64,000 nucleotides of DNA from Zea mays (GCF_902167145.1 NC_050099.1:8942434-9006433), one strand, 5' to 3'; counted from the stretch's first letter, positions 23,962 through 36,716 are shown. Notes: a model not told the origin generated them from the letters alone. Numbers and translations are program-made.

Positions 23962-25724
23962 TGTGATACCTAGTTTGCAAAGAAGAGAAGTTGGAGTTTA
24001 TTCTTTCCTTGTTTCTTTTTTCCTTCTTTCTTTCGGGTGGTACGCTTTTGGGGTTGGGAATTTTTGGGGAAGCATTCACCAGTAAAATAGTAGAATTTTG
24101 GTTAGACTCATGCGCTAGGGGGGGTCGGGGGTTGATGTGTGAACGAGTTGGGTCGTGGTTCTTGATCCGGCCCACTAGTTCCCCTAACCCTAGCCGCCCC
24201 TCCCTTAATCCCTTGGGATTTTTTTCAGCCACCCCCCTCCCCTTTTCTCTTGTGCAGCCGCCCCCCCTCTCTCTAGGTTTGGAGGACGCCCCTCTCACTA
24301 CTCCACCCATTTGCAGCCGCCACCCCACCTCCCCCATCAAACCCTAGCCGCCCCCTCCTCAAGCCCTTCTCTCCAAGGTGTCATTCCTTTCCCGCTCGGA
24401 TCTACGTCGCGTTGGTGCATGTCTCCAATTGGATTTGGGTGGAAGGAAGAAGAAGGGAGGAAAGGGGGAGGATTCAAGGTGATTTTGAGATTGTATCTTG
24501 TTTAATTGTGTTGTAATCAAATTGATTATATGTTTACCTATCCGAATCGGTAGAGGTGCTGTCCTGAAATTTTGTGGGTGGGCGAACAGCAGTAGTTCTA
24601 GGGATTTCTGGGAATTTTTCGTGGGTAATTAGTGGGGATCAGTGGGTGAATCATGTAGAGCTTTGTCATACCTTTCCAACGGGTACTTATGCGCTCGATT
24701 CGGAGTTATAATTTAGGAGATATCGTTGTTTGAATCTGGTTATGTTGCTGTCCAAAAAAACAGATTTTTCAGGTGGGTGAACAGCAGTAGTATTAGCAGT
24801 TTCTGGGCATTTTTCGTGGGTAATTAGTGTTAACCAGTATGATAATAATGTAGGGCTTTGTCTTATCTTTCCAATGAGTACTTATGCGCTTGATTTGGAA
24901 TTATATTTTAAAAGATATCGCTGTTTGAATCCGGGTATGTCGCTGCCCAAAAGACAAAAAAACAGATTACAGGGTTCATCTTGTGGACTGTTTTGGGCTA
25001 ATTAGATGTTGGAATTTAATTATAAATTGTGTACAAAACTTGTGGGGAATTTTATGTAGATTCCTCTGGAGTTTTTGTTTGTTACCACTGCTGTCATATT
25101 TTAAAGTTATGAAATTATTAAGCAGCCCCGCTGCAGTTTGGTGGGTGTGGGGAGAGATGTAACCCGCGGCGGGGTTTGAGTTTGTGCGTAGGTGCGGCGT
25201 CGCTTATGAGCCTGATTATGTGAAATTAGTGCACTAAGTTGTGTGTCAAAAACAGGTGGTGGACTTCCGGATCGTACTTAGTGATTTGCCCGAACTTCCG
25301 GTAAAGGCAAGTAAATACAGTGGTGGTTGCTACCGTTTGGTTTGCATCCTCACTCTTGCATTACTCAATGCAGGTACTTGATACATGTTGGGAATGAGGG
25401 GAGTAGCAGCACGTCCACTTTCACTCTCACAATAGCGCTGCCGAGGTACAGCCATGATTTAATTAGAAATTTATTGTCAAAGGAAGTTTGTTTTTTTAAC
25501 TAGTCGTGCGCACTAGTTAATTCAGTTCATGTCGTATGTTTAACTTCTCTTTGCTAGCCGATTAATAATACTTAGTATGTTTTTGTCATGATATATGTTT
25601 ATACACTGTTGCCCCCTCGTTTATGCAATTTTGCAAAGGGGATGCTACCAAAATTTTATATATAGATGGCAGAAGTGTTGTTTAGTAGCATTCCGGGGTG
25701 TTTGTGGACCCTCGGGGTGTTACA
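23962..25724 (+). repeat. 3' LTR of element D, with ~580-bp internal deletion
   Basis: The LTR is 1763 bp and nearly identical to the 5' LTR (about 1% different by eye). It lacks the segment equivalent to about 18325-18907. The break joins GCATCCT to CACTCTTGC, with a short shared word (CATCT/CATCCT) at the ends, as in illegitimate recombination. Confidence 0.93.
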
Positions 25725-26080
25725 GAAACAATTGTTGGATAGATCGGTATGGCGATAAGGATGAACATAGAGCGTGAAGCCTTAAGATTATAGAGGGGTA
25801 GTTAGGTGGCTAATTGAGTGAGCCCTACAGGCTACTATAAGGGATGGGAATTTTTCCCTACTCCCTATAAGTTAATGTGAGGTCGTTTAGGACGAGCATG
25901 CATGCATCGTTTAATCAAACTACTTGGTAATTAGCTAAGAGCTTTAAAATGCTATGAGAAATGACAACAAAAGATTAAGTACACTCCATGACCTCAACAC
26001 AACCTTAGAAAAGCCAGGCATTAATTCCTTTTTATTTTTGTAATTCTTTTTATTTTTCACTTACGATTAAACGTACTCAG

Positions 26081-26956
26081 ATGACTTCTCACAGATCCTC
26101 GGACGAAGGGAACGCACATTCCCAGACGGACAGACTTGCACGAGAAGGCTTTCCTCGCATCTTGTGGGAGGTACTTCAGGGAGCCGGATATACGACACCT
26201 CCCCAGTACGCGGTGCAGCTGTTCGAGAAGCATCGGGTACCCCGCTGTAGGGTGAGGATGACCCTGGAGCCTCATCCCTTGCAGCCAGGCTGGTGTTCAT
26301 TGGACTCCGAGTCTTTCGGATATCGGGCTGAAGACACTATCGAGGCCATTGCTCTCCACGGGCTGACGACCTTCTGTGGCTTTCACCCCTTGGAGCTGTC
26401 GACTCACCCCATTGGCTTGTTCCCCGCTGATAATGAGGACGACCCAATGTGGAAAGATCGAGTGGAGCATGCCAAGGACATATGGGCTCTTTACCCAGGG
26501 CAGACTGCTCACCTCACGGTACGATGCATGAATGCCCTATATCGTCTGCAAGTGATGCGAGGAGAGGCGATGTCTCATTTAATGGTGTTGTTGGAGGCTA
26601 CCAAGATTACCTTGGATAAGAGAGAGGAACTTGTGGTAGACCTGTCCACAGAGTTGGTGGAAAAGGACCTGCAGGTGGAACAAATGTCCAACGAGATCCA
26701 AGAGCTTGAGGAGCTAGTGGGAACCAGGGAGAACACCATTGAGGTTCTCGAGGATCAACTTGTCAACACTCAGCAGCAACTTGCGGAGGCTAACCAACAT
26801 TTGGATATGCACCACCAGGAGATCCAGGGCATGGAGGCCAACGAGGATGTCGACATCGAGGGAGGAGAGGAGCCGAAGCCTGCCTCCAGCTTGGACACTG
26901 CTGGCTCAGGCAGACCACCTTCCCTCGAGTCGAGCATTGCCTTGTTTGCTCACTAG
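26081..26956 (+). CDS. Element E extra ORF upstream of gag (ORF0-like), open
   Basis: A 291-residue open frame begins MTSHRSSDEGNAHSQ. Residues about 20-160 form a globular region (REGFPRILWEVLQGAGYTTP, HGLTTFCGFHPLELST). Residues about 175-255 are a Leu/Glu/Gln-rich coiled coil (KREELVVDLSTELVEKDL, EELVGTRENTIEVLEDQL). The tail is acidic. It precedes gag on the same strand and has no homology to gag or pol that I recognise. Extra ORFs at this place are known from rice RIRE3/RIRE8-type elements; the role is not established. It is the only long uninterrupted frame in E, although its neighbours carry stops. Confidence 0.65.
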   Translation: MTSHRSSDEGNAHSQTDRLAREGFPRILWEVLQGAGYTTPPQYAVQLFEKHRVPRCRVRMTLEPHPLQPGWCSLDSESFGYRAEDTIEAIALHGLTTFCGFHPLELSTHPIGLFPADNEDDPMWKDRVEHAKDIWALYPGQTAHLTVRCMNALYRLQVMRGEAMSHLMVLLEATKITLDKREELVVDLSTELVEKDLQVEQMSNEIQELEELVGTRENTIEVLEDQLVNTQQQLAEANQHLDMHHQEIQGMEANEDVDIEGGEEPKPASSLDTAGSGRPPSLESSIALFAH

Positions 26957-27261
26957 GTCACAGGGATAGAGTTAGAAGAGTGTGGCGGTAGAACTCCTCA
27001 AGGCTAGCTTAGATTTTGCACCCTTGGGGTACTAGGCTAGACAGAGTTGAGTCTTTTGGATCACTGATGTAATCATAACAAACTCTTTCGGAAGTATGGA
27101 TGATGAATGATGTCAGCTTAATTTGTGAGGGAAGGTTTTATGCCATGTAGTACCTTTTATGAATTATGCAAGAAAGTGTTAGCCTTGTCCTTTCAAATCT
27201 GTTCCCACATATGAATCCTGACATCCGAAATATGATATTGAGAGCATCCTTAATTTTTCAG

Positions 27262-28317
27262 ATGGCAGGAAGTGCGCGTCGTGGACAGAATGAGCGCATT
27301 CCTCCTCCACCACCACCGCCTCCTACCATGCAAGAGCTGATGGCTCAGCAGAATCAGATTCTGCGACAGTTGGCTCAGCGTCAGCCGCCACCTCAGCACT
27401 ATGGTGGTGGTGACCATCATCAGGGTCCCCCAGCGGTAGCCACTTATCAGGAGTTCCTCAGCACTCAGCCACCGTTGTTCACTCGGGCAGAGGATACACT
27501 TGATGCTGATGTGTGGATCAGGGTAGTGGAATCCAAATTCCCACTACTCAATGGAGTTTGTTCAGATGTGGCTAAGGTTTGATTCGCCACCCAGTAGCTT
27601 CGCGGACCCGCGCGAACATGGTGGGATCACTTTCTCGCTATGCAGCCAGATGGCCACGTGGTGGAATGGAGAGAATTCAAGGCAGCTTTCAGAGGGCATC
27701 ATATACCAGCAGGCATTATGGATCGCAAGCTCAATGAGTTTTTGGCCCTCACTTAGGGGAACCAGACAGTGTTGCAGTATGCTCAGGCCTTCAATGACCT
27801 GTGTCAGTATGCTGGATACCACGCAGACACTGATGAGAAGAAGAGGGATAGGTTCAGGAGGGGGCTCAGCACTAAGCTCCGCGACCGTCTCAACACCGTC
27901 AGGGCCAACAGTTACAATGAGTTAGTCAACATGGCCATTTCCCAGGAGGACTGCATCATAGCCCGTCAGGCCGAAAAGAAGAGAAAGACCCCTGTGACAG
28001 GATCATCAGCTCAGCCACAGCGCTTCAGGATTGTATCTGACACTTAGAACAGGGGACGTCAGCAGCAACAAGGACGTTGGGTAATCCGACCACAGCAGCA
28101 GCAGCAGGCACCCAACCGTTCCTAGCCCCCAGTTCAGAGGAACAACAATCAGCCACAACAGTAGTACCGCCAGGCAAATGACAACAGGTGTTTCACTTGT
28201 GGCAGCACAGGGCACTATGCAAAGAATTGCCCTAAGAACCAGCAAAGGCAGGGGCAGAGTTCTAATCAGAATCAAGGCAAGAGGCAGAAGGTGCAAGTTA
28301 GACAAGGCAGGCTGAAC
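27262..28317 (+). pseudogene. Element E gag with CCHC zinc knuckle, broken
   Basis: Gag starts about MAGSARRGQNERIP (27262), continues through a Pro-rich and Gln-rich stretch, then the capsid region (FLSTQPPLFTRAEDTLDADVW, TVLQYAQAFNDLCQYAGYHAD). It ends with the knuckle [14 protein letters not shown] at 28189-28230. A TGA at 27580-27582 (CGA to TGA type), a frame change in the capsid segment and several CAG to TAG stops between 28040 and 28165 break it. Intact Gag would assemble particles around element RNA. Confidence 0.85.
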
Positions 28318-31300
28318 TTCACCACCATGGCTGACATTCCGGAGGGAGCACCTATCTTGACTGGTATCTTTTCCGTTTTGAATTATCCTGCAATCATTCT
28401 TTTTGATTCTGGTGCATCGCACAGTTTTATCAGTGCAAAATTTAGTGTCAAATGCCAGTTACCTTTCCATCACACAAATGGGGGTATTACCATTTCAACA
28501 CCAGGAGGCAGGGTTGCCACCTATCAAATCAACACGCATGTGCCTATAAAGTTTGGTAGTCTAATAATTAAAACCACCCTCCTCATCTTGGGATTGGATA
28601 GTGTGGACATCATTTTAGGTACTGACTGGTTATCAAGGCATCAGGCAGTAATTGACATTGCAGCAAGGGCCATTCAGATTCACTCCCCTACTTGTGGTGG
28701 GACAACATTATATTTGCCTAACCAGGGTTGTACCCATTCCTGTGCCTTTACCATGATAAAGTCACTTGTAGAGAAAATTCCGGTGGTCTGTGAGTACCCC
28801 GATGTTTTCCCTGACGAATTGCCAGGGATGCCACCCGATAGAGACATAGAGTTTGCAATTGAGTTGCAACCCAGAACCGCACCTATATCCAAGAGACCCT
28901 ATAGGATGCCCCCAGCAGAGTTGACAGAATTGAAAAAGCAGTTACAGGAATTGCTGGACAAGGGATTCATTTGCCCAAGTACTTCACCATGGGGATGTCC
29001 CGCCTTATTCGTAAAGAAGAAAGATGAGAGTTTGAGGTTGTGCGTTGACTACCGCCCTCTCAATGCGGTGACCATCAAGAACAAGTATCCGTTGCCCCGC
29101 ATTGATGTATTGTTTGATCAGTTGGTGGGAGCCAAAGTATTCTCCAAGATAGATCTTCGCTCTGGCTATCATCAGATAAAAATCAGGGCCAGTGATATTC
29201 CCAAGACGGCCTTCTCTACCAGATATGGGCTTTATGAGTACCTGGTGATGTCCTTTGGGCTGACCAATGCCTCGGCTTATTTCACGTATTTAATGAACTC
29301 AGTTTTTATGCCAGAGCTGGACAAGTTTGTGGTAGTCTTCATCGATGATATATTGGTCTATTTGATGAATGAAGCCGAACATACTAAGCATTTGCATATA
29401 GTACTTCAGAGGCTGCGTGATCATTAGTTGTATGCTAAGTTGTCCAAATGTGATTTCTGGTTGAGGGAGATCAAATTTTTGGGTCACACTAATTCTCAGG
29501 AGGGGATATCGGTTGATCCAGAGAAGGTGCAAGAAGTGATGAATTGGAAACCTCCTACCACAGTACGACAAATCCGTAGTTTCCTGGGATTGGCAGGGTA
29601 TTATCAATGATTTATTCTGGATTTCTCCCGTATTGCCAAACCCATGACTGAATTGTTGAAGAAAGGAGTCAAATATGAATGGAGCCAGAAATGTGAGGAT
29701 GCCTTTCACACACTAAGGCAACATTTGATGATAGCACCCGTGCTAGCTCAGCCTGACAACACCAGATCGTTTGAGGTTTATTGCGATGCTTCCGGTACTG
29801 GATTGGGATGTGTCTTGATGCAAGATAACAGAGTCATTGCTTATGCCTCCCAAGCACTCAGGCCTCATGCATGAGCAGAACTACCCACGCATGATTTGGA
29901 ATTGGCTGCTGTAGTTCATGCTCTCAAGATTTGGAGACATTACTTAATGGGAGCTCATTGTAATATCTATACTGATCACAAGAGTCTCAAATATATCTTC
30001 ACTCAGGCTGATCTTAATATGAGGCAGAGAAGATGGTTGGAATTAATCAAGGACTATGATTTGGAAGTGCATTACCATCTGGGCAAGGCAAATGTTGTGG
30101 CAGATGCCTTAAGCCAGAAGGCCAAGTGCAACTGTGTAACGATGGACTCCAAGATTGCCACCCTGTGTGATGAGTTGTGCAAGTTGAGCATAGAAGTTGT
30201 TTCCTCAGGGACTTTGGAGTATATCTCAGTGGAACCCACGTTGCATGAGCAGATAGTCATGGCTCAAATTGGTGACAAGGGTGTTCAAGTCATTAAGGAA
30301 ATGCTTGAGCAGAAGGTAGATAAGTACAAATGCTTCCGTCTGGATAGCAAGGGAGTTCTATGGTTTGGAGACCGATTGGTTGTTCCTAAGAATCTCGTGC
30401 TCAGAAAGAAAATCTTGGATGAAGCTCACCTCTCCAAATTCTCCATGCACCCCGGCAGTAACAAGATGTATCATGATCTTAGATCCTTGTATTGGTGGAC
30501 CAGAATGAAGAGGGAAATTGCTAAGTATGTCTCAGAATGCGACACTTGCCAGAGAGTCAAAGCTAGTCATTTGAAGGTAGTGGGTACCTTACAGCCCCTT
30601 CCCATACCATCTTGGAAATGGGAGGATCTCAACATGGACTTTATTGTGGGATTGCCCAATACCTCCCGGCACCACGATTCTATTTGGGTCATTGTGGATA
30701 GGTTGACTAAGACACCTCATTTCTTGCCAGTGCATACCACCCACAGGGCAGAAAAGTATGCAAAAATGTATATTGACCAGATAGTTCGTTTGCATGGAAT
30801 ACCAATGATTATTGTGTCTAACAGAGGAGCACCATTTGTAGCACGTTTCTGGGAGCAAATGCAAGAGTCACTTGGGACCCATGTAATAAGAAGCTCAGCA
30901 TACCATCCTCAGACAGATGGGCAGACGGAGAGAGTGAACCAGATTCTTGAGGACATGTTTTGAGCTTGTGTGCTACACAATGGGAAGAATTGGGACAAGT
31001 GTCTTTCCTTGGTAGAATTCTCTTATAATAACAGCTACCAGTCCAGTTTAAAGATGGCACCGTTCGAAGCCTTGTATGGGAGAAGGTGTACGACACCGCT
31101 AAATTGGTCACAAGCTGGAGAGAGGGAAATATTTGGACCTGACCTGGTACTTGAAGTAGAGGAGAAAGCCAGAATCATTAAGAAGAACCTAGATGCTGCT
31201 CAGGCCAGGCAAAAGAGCTATGATGACAAGAGAAGGAAACCTCTACAATTCGAAGTGGGAGATCATGTTTATCTTAAGGTGTCACCCACCAAAGGTGTTC

Positions 31301-31335
31301 AGAATTTGGAATCAAGGGCAAGTTAACTCCTCGCT
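28318..31335 (+). pseudogene. Element E pol: protease, RT, RNase H, integrase (broken)
   Basis: In order: protease with [11 protein letters not shown] (28402); RT with [33 protein letters not shown] and FIDDIL (29337); RNase H with VYCDASGTGLGCVL (29780) and [10 protein letters not shown] (29970); integrase with an HHCC zinc site (about 30430-30560), MDFIVGLP (30640), VSNRGAPF (30815) and [11 protein letters not shown]. The second integrase Asp is replaced by Asn. Stops at 29425, 29608, 29872 and 30961, plus a frame change after 31300, break the chain; most fit CAG to TAG or CGA to TGA. The domain order and GIKGKLTPRYIGPYEI tail are those of plant chromoviruses. Confidence 0.92.
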
Positions 31336-31690
31336 ACATTGGACCCTATGAGATCAAGGAAACTTGTGGGCCTATAGCATATCAATTGAAGTTGCCACCC
31401 CACATGTCAGTAGTTCATGATGTGTTCCACGTATCTCAGCTACGAAAGTGTGTCCGTTTACCCACAGAAGTGGTACCTGAACCAGAGTTGGAGATAGAAC
31501 CAGACTTGTCCTATTAAGAGCACCCCGTCAAGGTACTGGACCAAAAGGAGAGATCAACTCGGGCAAGGTCGATCAGGATGTATAAGATTTAGTGGAGTCA
31601 CCATTCAGTAGAAGAGGCTACATGGGAGACTGAGGAGTTTCTACGTTCTCGCTTCCCCGACTTTCTGCCCAAAGGAGTCGGTACGTAATC
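31336..31690 (+). pseudogene. Element E integrase tail with chromodomain
   Basis: The frame continues PYEIKETCGPIAYQL, HDVFHVSQLRKC and then, after a TAA near 31515, a chromodomain-like block: HPVKVLDQKERSTR, SIRMYKI-stop-WSHHSVEEATWE and FLRSRFPDFLPKGV. The order and the YKIQW-like core identify a chromodomain, which in these elements steers integration to marked chromatin. Two stops break it. A purine tract and the 3' LTR follow. Confidence 0.85.
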
Positions 31691-31928
31691 CCAAAACCCC
31701 CACCCCCACCTGCCCTTTGAATCTAAATATGAGAAAAACCTAGTGGTTAAGAGTAGAGAAAATTGTGGAAAGAAATCAAAGAGGACTTCCTTCTGAAGTT
31801 GCAAAGAGGATGACATTCGAAGAGCAGTTAATTAGAGAAACTTGGCTTAAAGAATCAACATCACCCAACCCATCTTCTTGGCACCACTCTAAAGGATTCC
31901 TACCCAAATCTCGGGATGAGATTCCATT

Positions 31929-31940
31929 AAGGGGGGAGGG
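31929..31940 (+). promoter_or_regulatory. Polypurine tract of element E
   Basis: AAGGGGGGAGGG lies one base before the 3' LTR. It is the expected primer for plus-strand DNA synthesis. Confidence 0.88.
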
Positions 31941-31941
31941 C

Positions 31942-34900
31942 TGTAACACCCTAGGTGTACTTAAGGCCTTAACTCCATAACATACACTTGTGCATTGTTA
32001 TCACATGTGTTTAAGTGGAGGAAAAGGAGCACCAAAAACCTGGGAAACATGGGGATTAACTAAAAAAGGGTTTATGACAAGAGCATCACCCAAGCATTTA
32101 TGCAATTATCCCCTTTGAGTAAGAAGGTCAAACCCTAGACCCCTTTTTGAGCCCTTAACTCCCAAATACTGAATAGATTAAGAGAAAGATTAAGCAAATG
32201 CACATTTCATAACTTAAACTCCTAACCAAAGTTAAGTATACTTTTTTGTCTACAAATTTCAGTGGGGAAACATTACAAAAAGGCCCATGAAAGACCCCAA
32301 ATTAAATCATTAAGTAGAGAGCACACTAGAGCTCTCCACTTTTTCCCTAAGTCATCTTTTAACCAAATCTAATGATTAGATGTGTTCACTTAGTAGATGG
32401 CGCCAAAACCACTTGGTCTGAATACCAAAAAGGTGTCAAACCACCTAAGGCACCCACTGGAAAAATTTGAACCCAAGCCAAATTCGTTTGACAAGATTTG
32501 GCATCTCTTTTGTCGCGAGGTGGACAGTGGGACAAGCTAGTTTTGGCGTCCGCAAATCTCCCTACCTAGGGCATATCTGCCATTGGAACTCACATACAAG
32601 AGACAGCCCTAGGTGCCAGGAGGAGGCCTGCGCCGGATTTTGCCAAGATTTGCACGTTTGCGATCTCGGCGAGCTTTTGAACAAGGGCAGAAGAACACTT
32701 CCACGTGTTCGACGCGCCCTGGACGCGCCAGAGCACGCCTAGTGCCCGACCCCGCGCGCCCCGCGCCGCGTTGAGCCACGCCCGTGTCCCCTGCCTGCGC
32801 CCGTGCCTATAAAGCCAGCCAAGGCTTCGACCGTACTCCCCCACGCGCTCTCGACCTCAGCGGAGCACGAGACCGCCAGAGTTTGCCCTGCACACGACGT
32901 GCTAGCGGCCACCCAAGCACCTGCCACCATAGACCGGCCAGTAGAGCCATTCCCAGCCCCATCCAACCCTCAGAGTAGACTCTGTGTGCCTCGGTGAAGC
33001 TCCTCGAGCGAGGAATTGGACTCTACCTCACCGGAGACGCCGGATCAAGGTCGTAGGACTTCACCCGAGCGCTGGCGTACGTGGACCGAGCTCCACAGTG
33101 AGTTATTTTTCGATTCCTTACACGAATCGACTCATTAGCACCCCGTTAAGCTTCCCGTGCCCTCGGATTGACCTGTATCACCGTGGATAGGTCGGAGCAC
33201 TCGCCGTCGACGAGCTCGCCCACCTGCGCACGTGGACCGACTAATTCCGACCATCACCAATGGCAAGCCGTACCTCGACGTGACCGCAGAGACTTCCCGG
33301 AGCCAACCCCACCCTTCGCCGGACCTCCCTCGCCGCTGGTAAGCCACGCCGGCCTAATTACTTCCGCGAGTACTGTTAAAAGGGGGAGGGGCCTCGGGGA
33401 AGAAGGAAAGAAAGTCAGGGGGGGTTTTGATGTGTCAGCGACTCAAATGAACAGTGGCGCAAGGGTATAAGTTGAAGGATTGGTTTAGGAAAAGCCAGGG
33501 TCCTCGGTGTAAACTGGTTTTTCCAGAAAACCTTTAAACATTTCTAAAATTAATACAAATAGAGCTTGTAAAAATTCATAACTTCAGTTTTATTGAACCA
33601 AATGGGGTCAAACCAATTTTGTTTGACTCTAAATAATGTGAACTACCTAGGAAAAATACAAAACCCCCTTAGTAATACAGAGGAATTTAAAGTTTAGAAT
33701 TGAATAATGATTTGGCCAAAAGCTAAATAATAATGGGAAAAATAGTTACACTGTTAGACTGAGGTTAAGAAAAATCAGAGAAGTACTTAACCACTCCTTA
33801 CTCTGTTTAAAAATGATACACCCCTTAGTACACCAATTAAGGAAGGGTTTACCATTTAAACTCATTCTTGGCTCAAAGTTAAGGAAAATAGAAAAGGTAA
33901 GTTAAAATGAGAACCAGGAGGCAACCATATTTTTGCTAGCTCACCTATTTAGTATAGTTCACTGTAAAATTTTGTTAGACCCTTTGTCAGTACAAAAGAA
34001 ATGAAATACCTTTTATTTCATGAAAACAATGAAAACTTAGAAAAACCTTAGAAAAATAATCTTAAGGAGAACCCACCCCAAACCTTGGGATAACTAATAA
34101 TATGTTATTATGAACCTAGGAAAAATGTAAGTTCTGTTGTTTGATATTTTTCAAATAACAAGTTAGTTGCAAGTACCTTTTTGTCCTTAAACTTTAGAAA
34201 ACCACAACTAAATATACGTTAGGTCTTTTTCTATGACATTTAACATAGAGGCCTATTATCACCTATGGATATTAACAAAAGTAAAATTTAGTACAGAAGC
34301 CTCACCCAAATTAGAGCTATAGTGTAAAGTGCCCTTTTACCCTTACTTTTTTTAATTTTGCACAAGGAGCATCTGAATTGATTTCCACCTAAGAATTTTA
34401 GGAGAACCCACAAATGGCAATATTTACTCACTATAATTTTTATAACATTTTTGAAAAATGTTAACTAACCCTCATAGTTCAAAATGCTTAATAAGAAGCA
34501 CAATAAGAAGAAAAAGGGAAACTTTGGGAAAATTAGATGAAAGTACAAAACCCTTAAGAATATCCAAAAGAAGCCCTGGAAGACCAGTAAAGCTAATACT
34601 GTTTTACTATGCATAACCTTTTCAAATTTTAATATCACTTTTATGCATACATCTTACTCATTGCATTCGATAGATTGTAATCTCGTTGACGGGGAGTACA
34701 TCATCGTGCCGGAGCAAGGAGTTGCTCAGGAGGTAGCACCGGATCCAGCACCAGAGCCTGCCATCGAGGATCTGCCTACCCCAGCTTTGGAAGGCAAGCC
34801 CCGGTTTTATGCATAACTGTTATATATGCTATTTTACTACACTTAATGTTTGTAGGCTTGTACTGTGCACTTAAGTATAGGAGTTGTCTGAAACCCTAGT

Positions 34901-36194
34901 TGCATGAACTCAGGATTCCTTTTTGAGATGGATACTAGTATGCTAGGTCGAGTAGCTGCTTTACTAATTAGGGATCTTGGTAAAAGTCGAGTGATTTTTC
35001 TAGCACTCGCGCGAGGTCAGGAATTGATTGTATCCATTTTTATATCGGAATGATGATGGTCTGTGGACAACGATCCATGGGGATGCGTTGTCTATGAGAC
35101 GGAAATTGGAATAAGGATTAAGGTGTAGTACCATGTGTCATGCATTTGAACGTACTAAACACATACCGAGAAATATGGTAAATCGGTAAGCCTAGTACCT
35201 GAGTGAACCTGCCCGCAGACTTTACCCCTCACGTGACCTGATACGTGGTCTCCCATTCTGGTTATGGTGGGTACAAGTACGGTCACTGCATGACAGCAGT
35301 CGGCGTTAGTGAGGCATTATACGCCAAGGCGGTGAGCCCTGATCTGTTGCCAGGGAATCGATGGGGACGGTTGATGTGTGTGGGGATGGAGTGCCTCGCC
35401 GTGTCGTGTGTTTAGGTTTACCTTGCAAGGTTCAAAAACTCGATTTGAGTCGTCTACTTCTCACAGCTAATGAGACTGCTTGATCCATGCTGCTACATTG
35501 AGTAACAAGTGGAAATGTGTTGATTTGGCAAAAGATGTTGATTGCTAAATTGCTTGATACCTTGAATGATTAGATAGTACACATTTAGTCTTAAGAGAGT
35601 CGCACTAAAACTTGAAAAGCTAAAACTTGATTTAAGACTCAGCTAGTGCTTTTGGCAAACCAAACCCCTCAGCCAAACAGGTGCATGTCTAGAGGTAGAG
35701 GAGTAGACTCCTCACACCGGGTAAGTCTAGCTGAGTATTAGTATACTCAGCCTTGCTTGTGGCATAAATTTACAGGTTCTCTGGAGGACATGGTTGCTGG
35801 AGTGACTTGGCCGTCCACCTTGCCACCGGGTTGGACAGTCGAGTGGGACCCTACCTCGGCTGAGGAGGAGCATGAGGAGTGATGGGACAGGCTTCCCCAT
35901 CCCTCCATTTATTTATCGTTAGTTTTATTCCGCTGCATTTCGAACAATGACCGTTACTTTGGCTAAAACTCTGATGATGTTGTAATAAATTTAATACTCC
36001 TTCATGTTGGTTTTATGCTTTATTGTATTTGCTCTGTGCCTCACCATCGAGTGAGTATGTGGTACTTGATCCTGTTAGTGGCCTTGTCGGACTAGATTTG
36101 AGGGAATGACGTTTTATTCCTATTTAAGTGTGGTCTAGCCTTTAAGGTGAGACTTAGGAACTTAAGTCGGAATAATTCGGGCGGTTCCGCCACA
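31942..36194 (+). repeat. 3' LTR of element E
   Basis: The LTR is 4253 bp, starts TGTAACACCC and ends CGCCACA, and is followed by the CTAAT duplication and then the resumed H1 LTR. It is equivalent to 12593-16847, with a GC-rich block and TATAAA near 32811. No independent gene is seen. Confidence 0.95.
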
Positions 36195-36199
36195 CTAAT

Positions 36200-36716
36200 G
36201 GGCCCAACAAAGATACACGACCCAAAGGCCAATTAAGATGTCACAGCACCGAGCAGATTATGGACGTCATCTTGTTTCGACGATTCTGAATGACTTGGAT
36301 GGAATTTTGAGGTGGGACCAGTGCCATTGGAAGCTCTATGAAATTCTGGTTCCACCCATATAAAGAACATCCAAAACTGACTCCATATGTGACCTGAGTG
36401 TCCGTTTTACGATGGGCTATTCCTGGAGTCCGAAACTGAAACGAAGTCGAATCGGTTTGGACCTCCACCTTGATCCGTACGTCCTTGCTGGCCTTCCACA
36501 CCTCCAAGTCCTTCACCATGTCCTTGCTGGTCCTTTCCTTCATTCCTAAGTACAATTAATTCATTAGGTAGCACACTATTCTCAAATGCACAAGAATAAG
36601 TACATAGGCACGAGCTCACCTGCAAATTCAATTCTCTTGCACGTGAGCGAGTAATCGGACCTTGAACATCAACTAGGGGAGTGTTGTTTGTATCCATGAG
36701 AGTGATGTCCTAATCA
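36200..36716 (-). repeat. H1 3' LTR, proximal segment
   Basis: It continues the LTR after element E and matches 60617-61133. On the minus strand it starts TGATTAGGACATCAC, where the right LTR has TGATGAGGACATCAC. The codons encoding MDTNNTPLVDVQ and ITRSRARELNLQVSS, the end of the H1 polyprotein, lie in this LTR. Here a GAG to TAG change cuts the reading frame. A purine-rich tract (minus strand AAGAGGGGGAGGA, 36717-36729) abuts it and would prime plus-strand synthesis. Confidence 0.9.

Larger units (their letters stand above)
16931..25724 (+). mobile_element. Element D: non-coding LTR retrotransposon nested in E
   Basis: D has a 5' LTR (16931-19281), a tRNA-iMet type primer site (TGGTATCAGAG, 19284-19294), a 4.7-kb internal region, a polypurine tract (23949-23961) and a 3' LTR (23962-25724). 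The duplication GAAAC flanks it (16926-16930, 25725-25729). The internal region has no gag or pol sequence in any frame. The end just before the polypurine tract (AATTCGAGGTCGAATTC) matches the usual pol-end leader of Tekay/Del-like elements, so D is probably a non-autonomous derivative moved by their proteins. The solo LTR at 8277 is the same family. Confidence 0.93.
12593..36194 (+). mobile_element. Element E: Tekay/Del-type chromovirus (about 14.8 kb without D)
   Basis: A plus-strand LTR retrotransposon with LTRs of 4255 bp (12593-16847) and 4253 bp (31942-36194) beginning TGTAACA and ending CGCCACA. It is flanked by the 5-bp duplication CTAAT (12588-12592 and 36195-36199). A tRNA-iMet type primer site (TGGTATCAGAGC, 16850-16861) and a polypurine tract (31929-31940) are present. 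Order: extra ORF, gag with CCHC, protease, RT, RNase H, integrase, chromodomain. Element D sits in its 5' leader. Multiple stops show it is inactive. It is similar in plan to RIRE3-like elements as I recall them. Confidence 0.93.

Noticed and set aside
23741..24340. 199-codon minus-strand open frame
   Set aside because: It lies across the end of D and its 3' LTR. The 5' LTR does not keep the frame, and no domain is visible.
26081..26956. Considered a captured cellular gene
   Set aside because: It has no intron or known cellular domain, and an extra ORF at this position is known in related elements.
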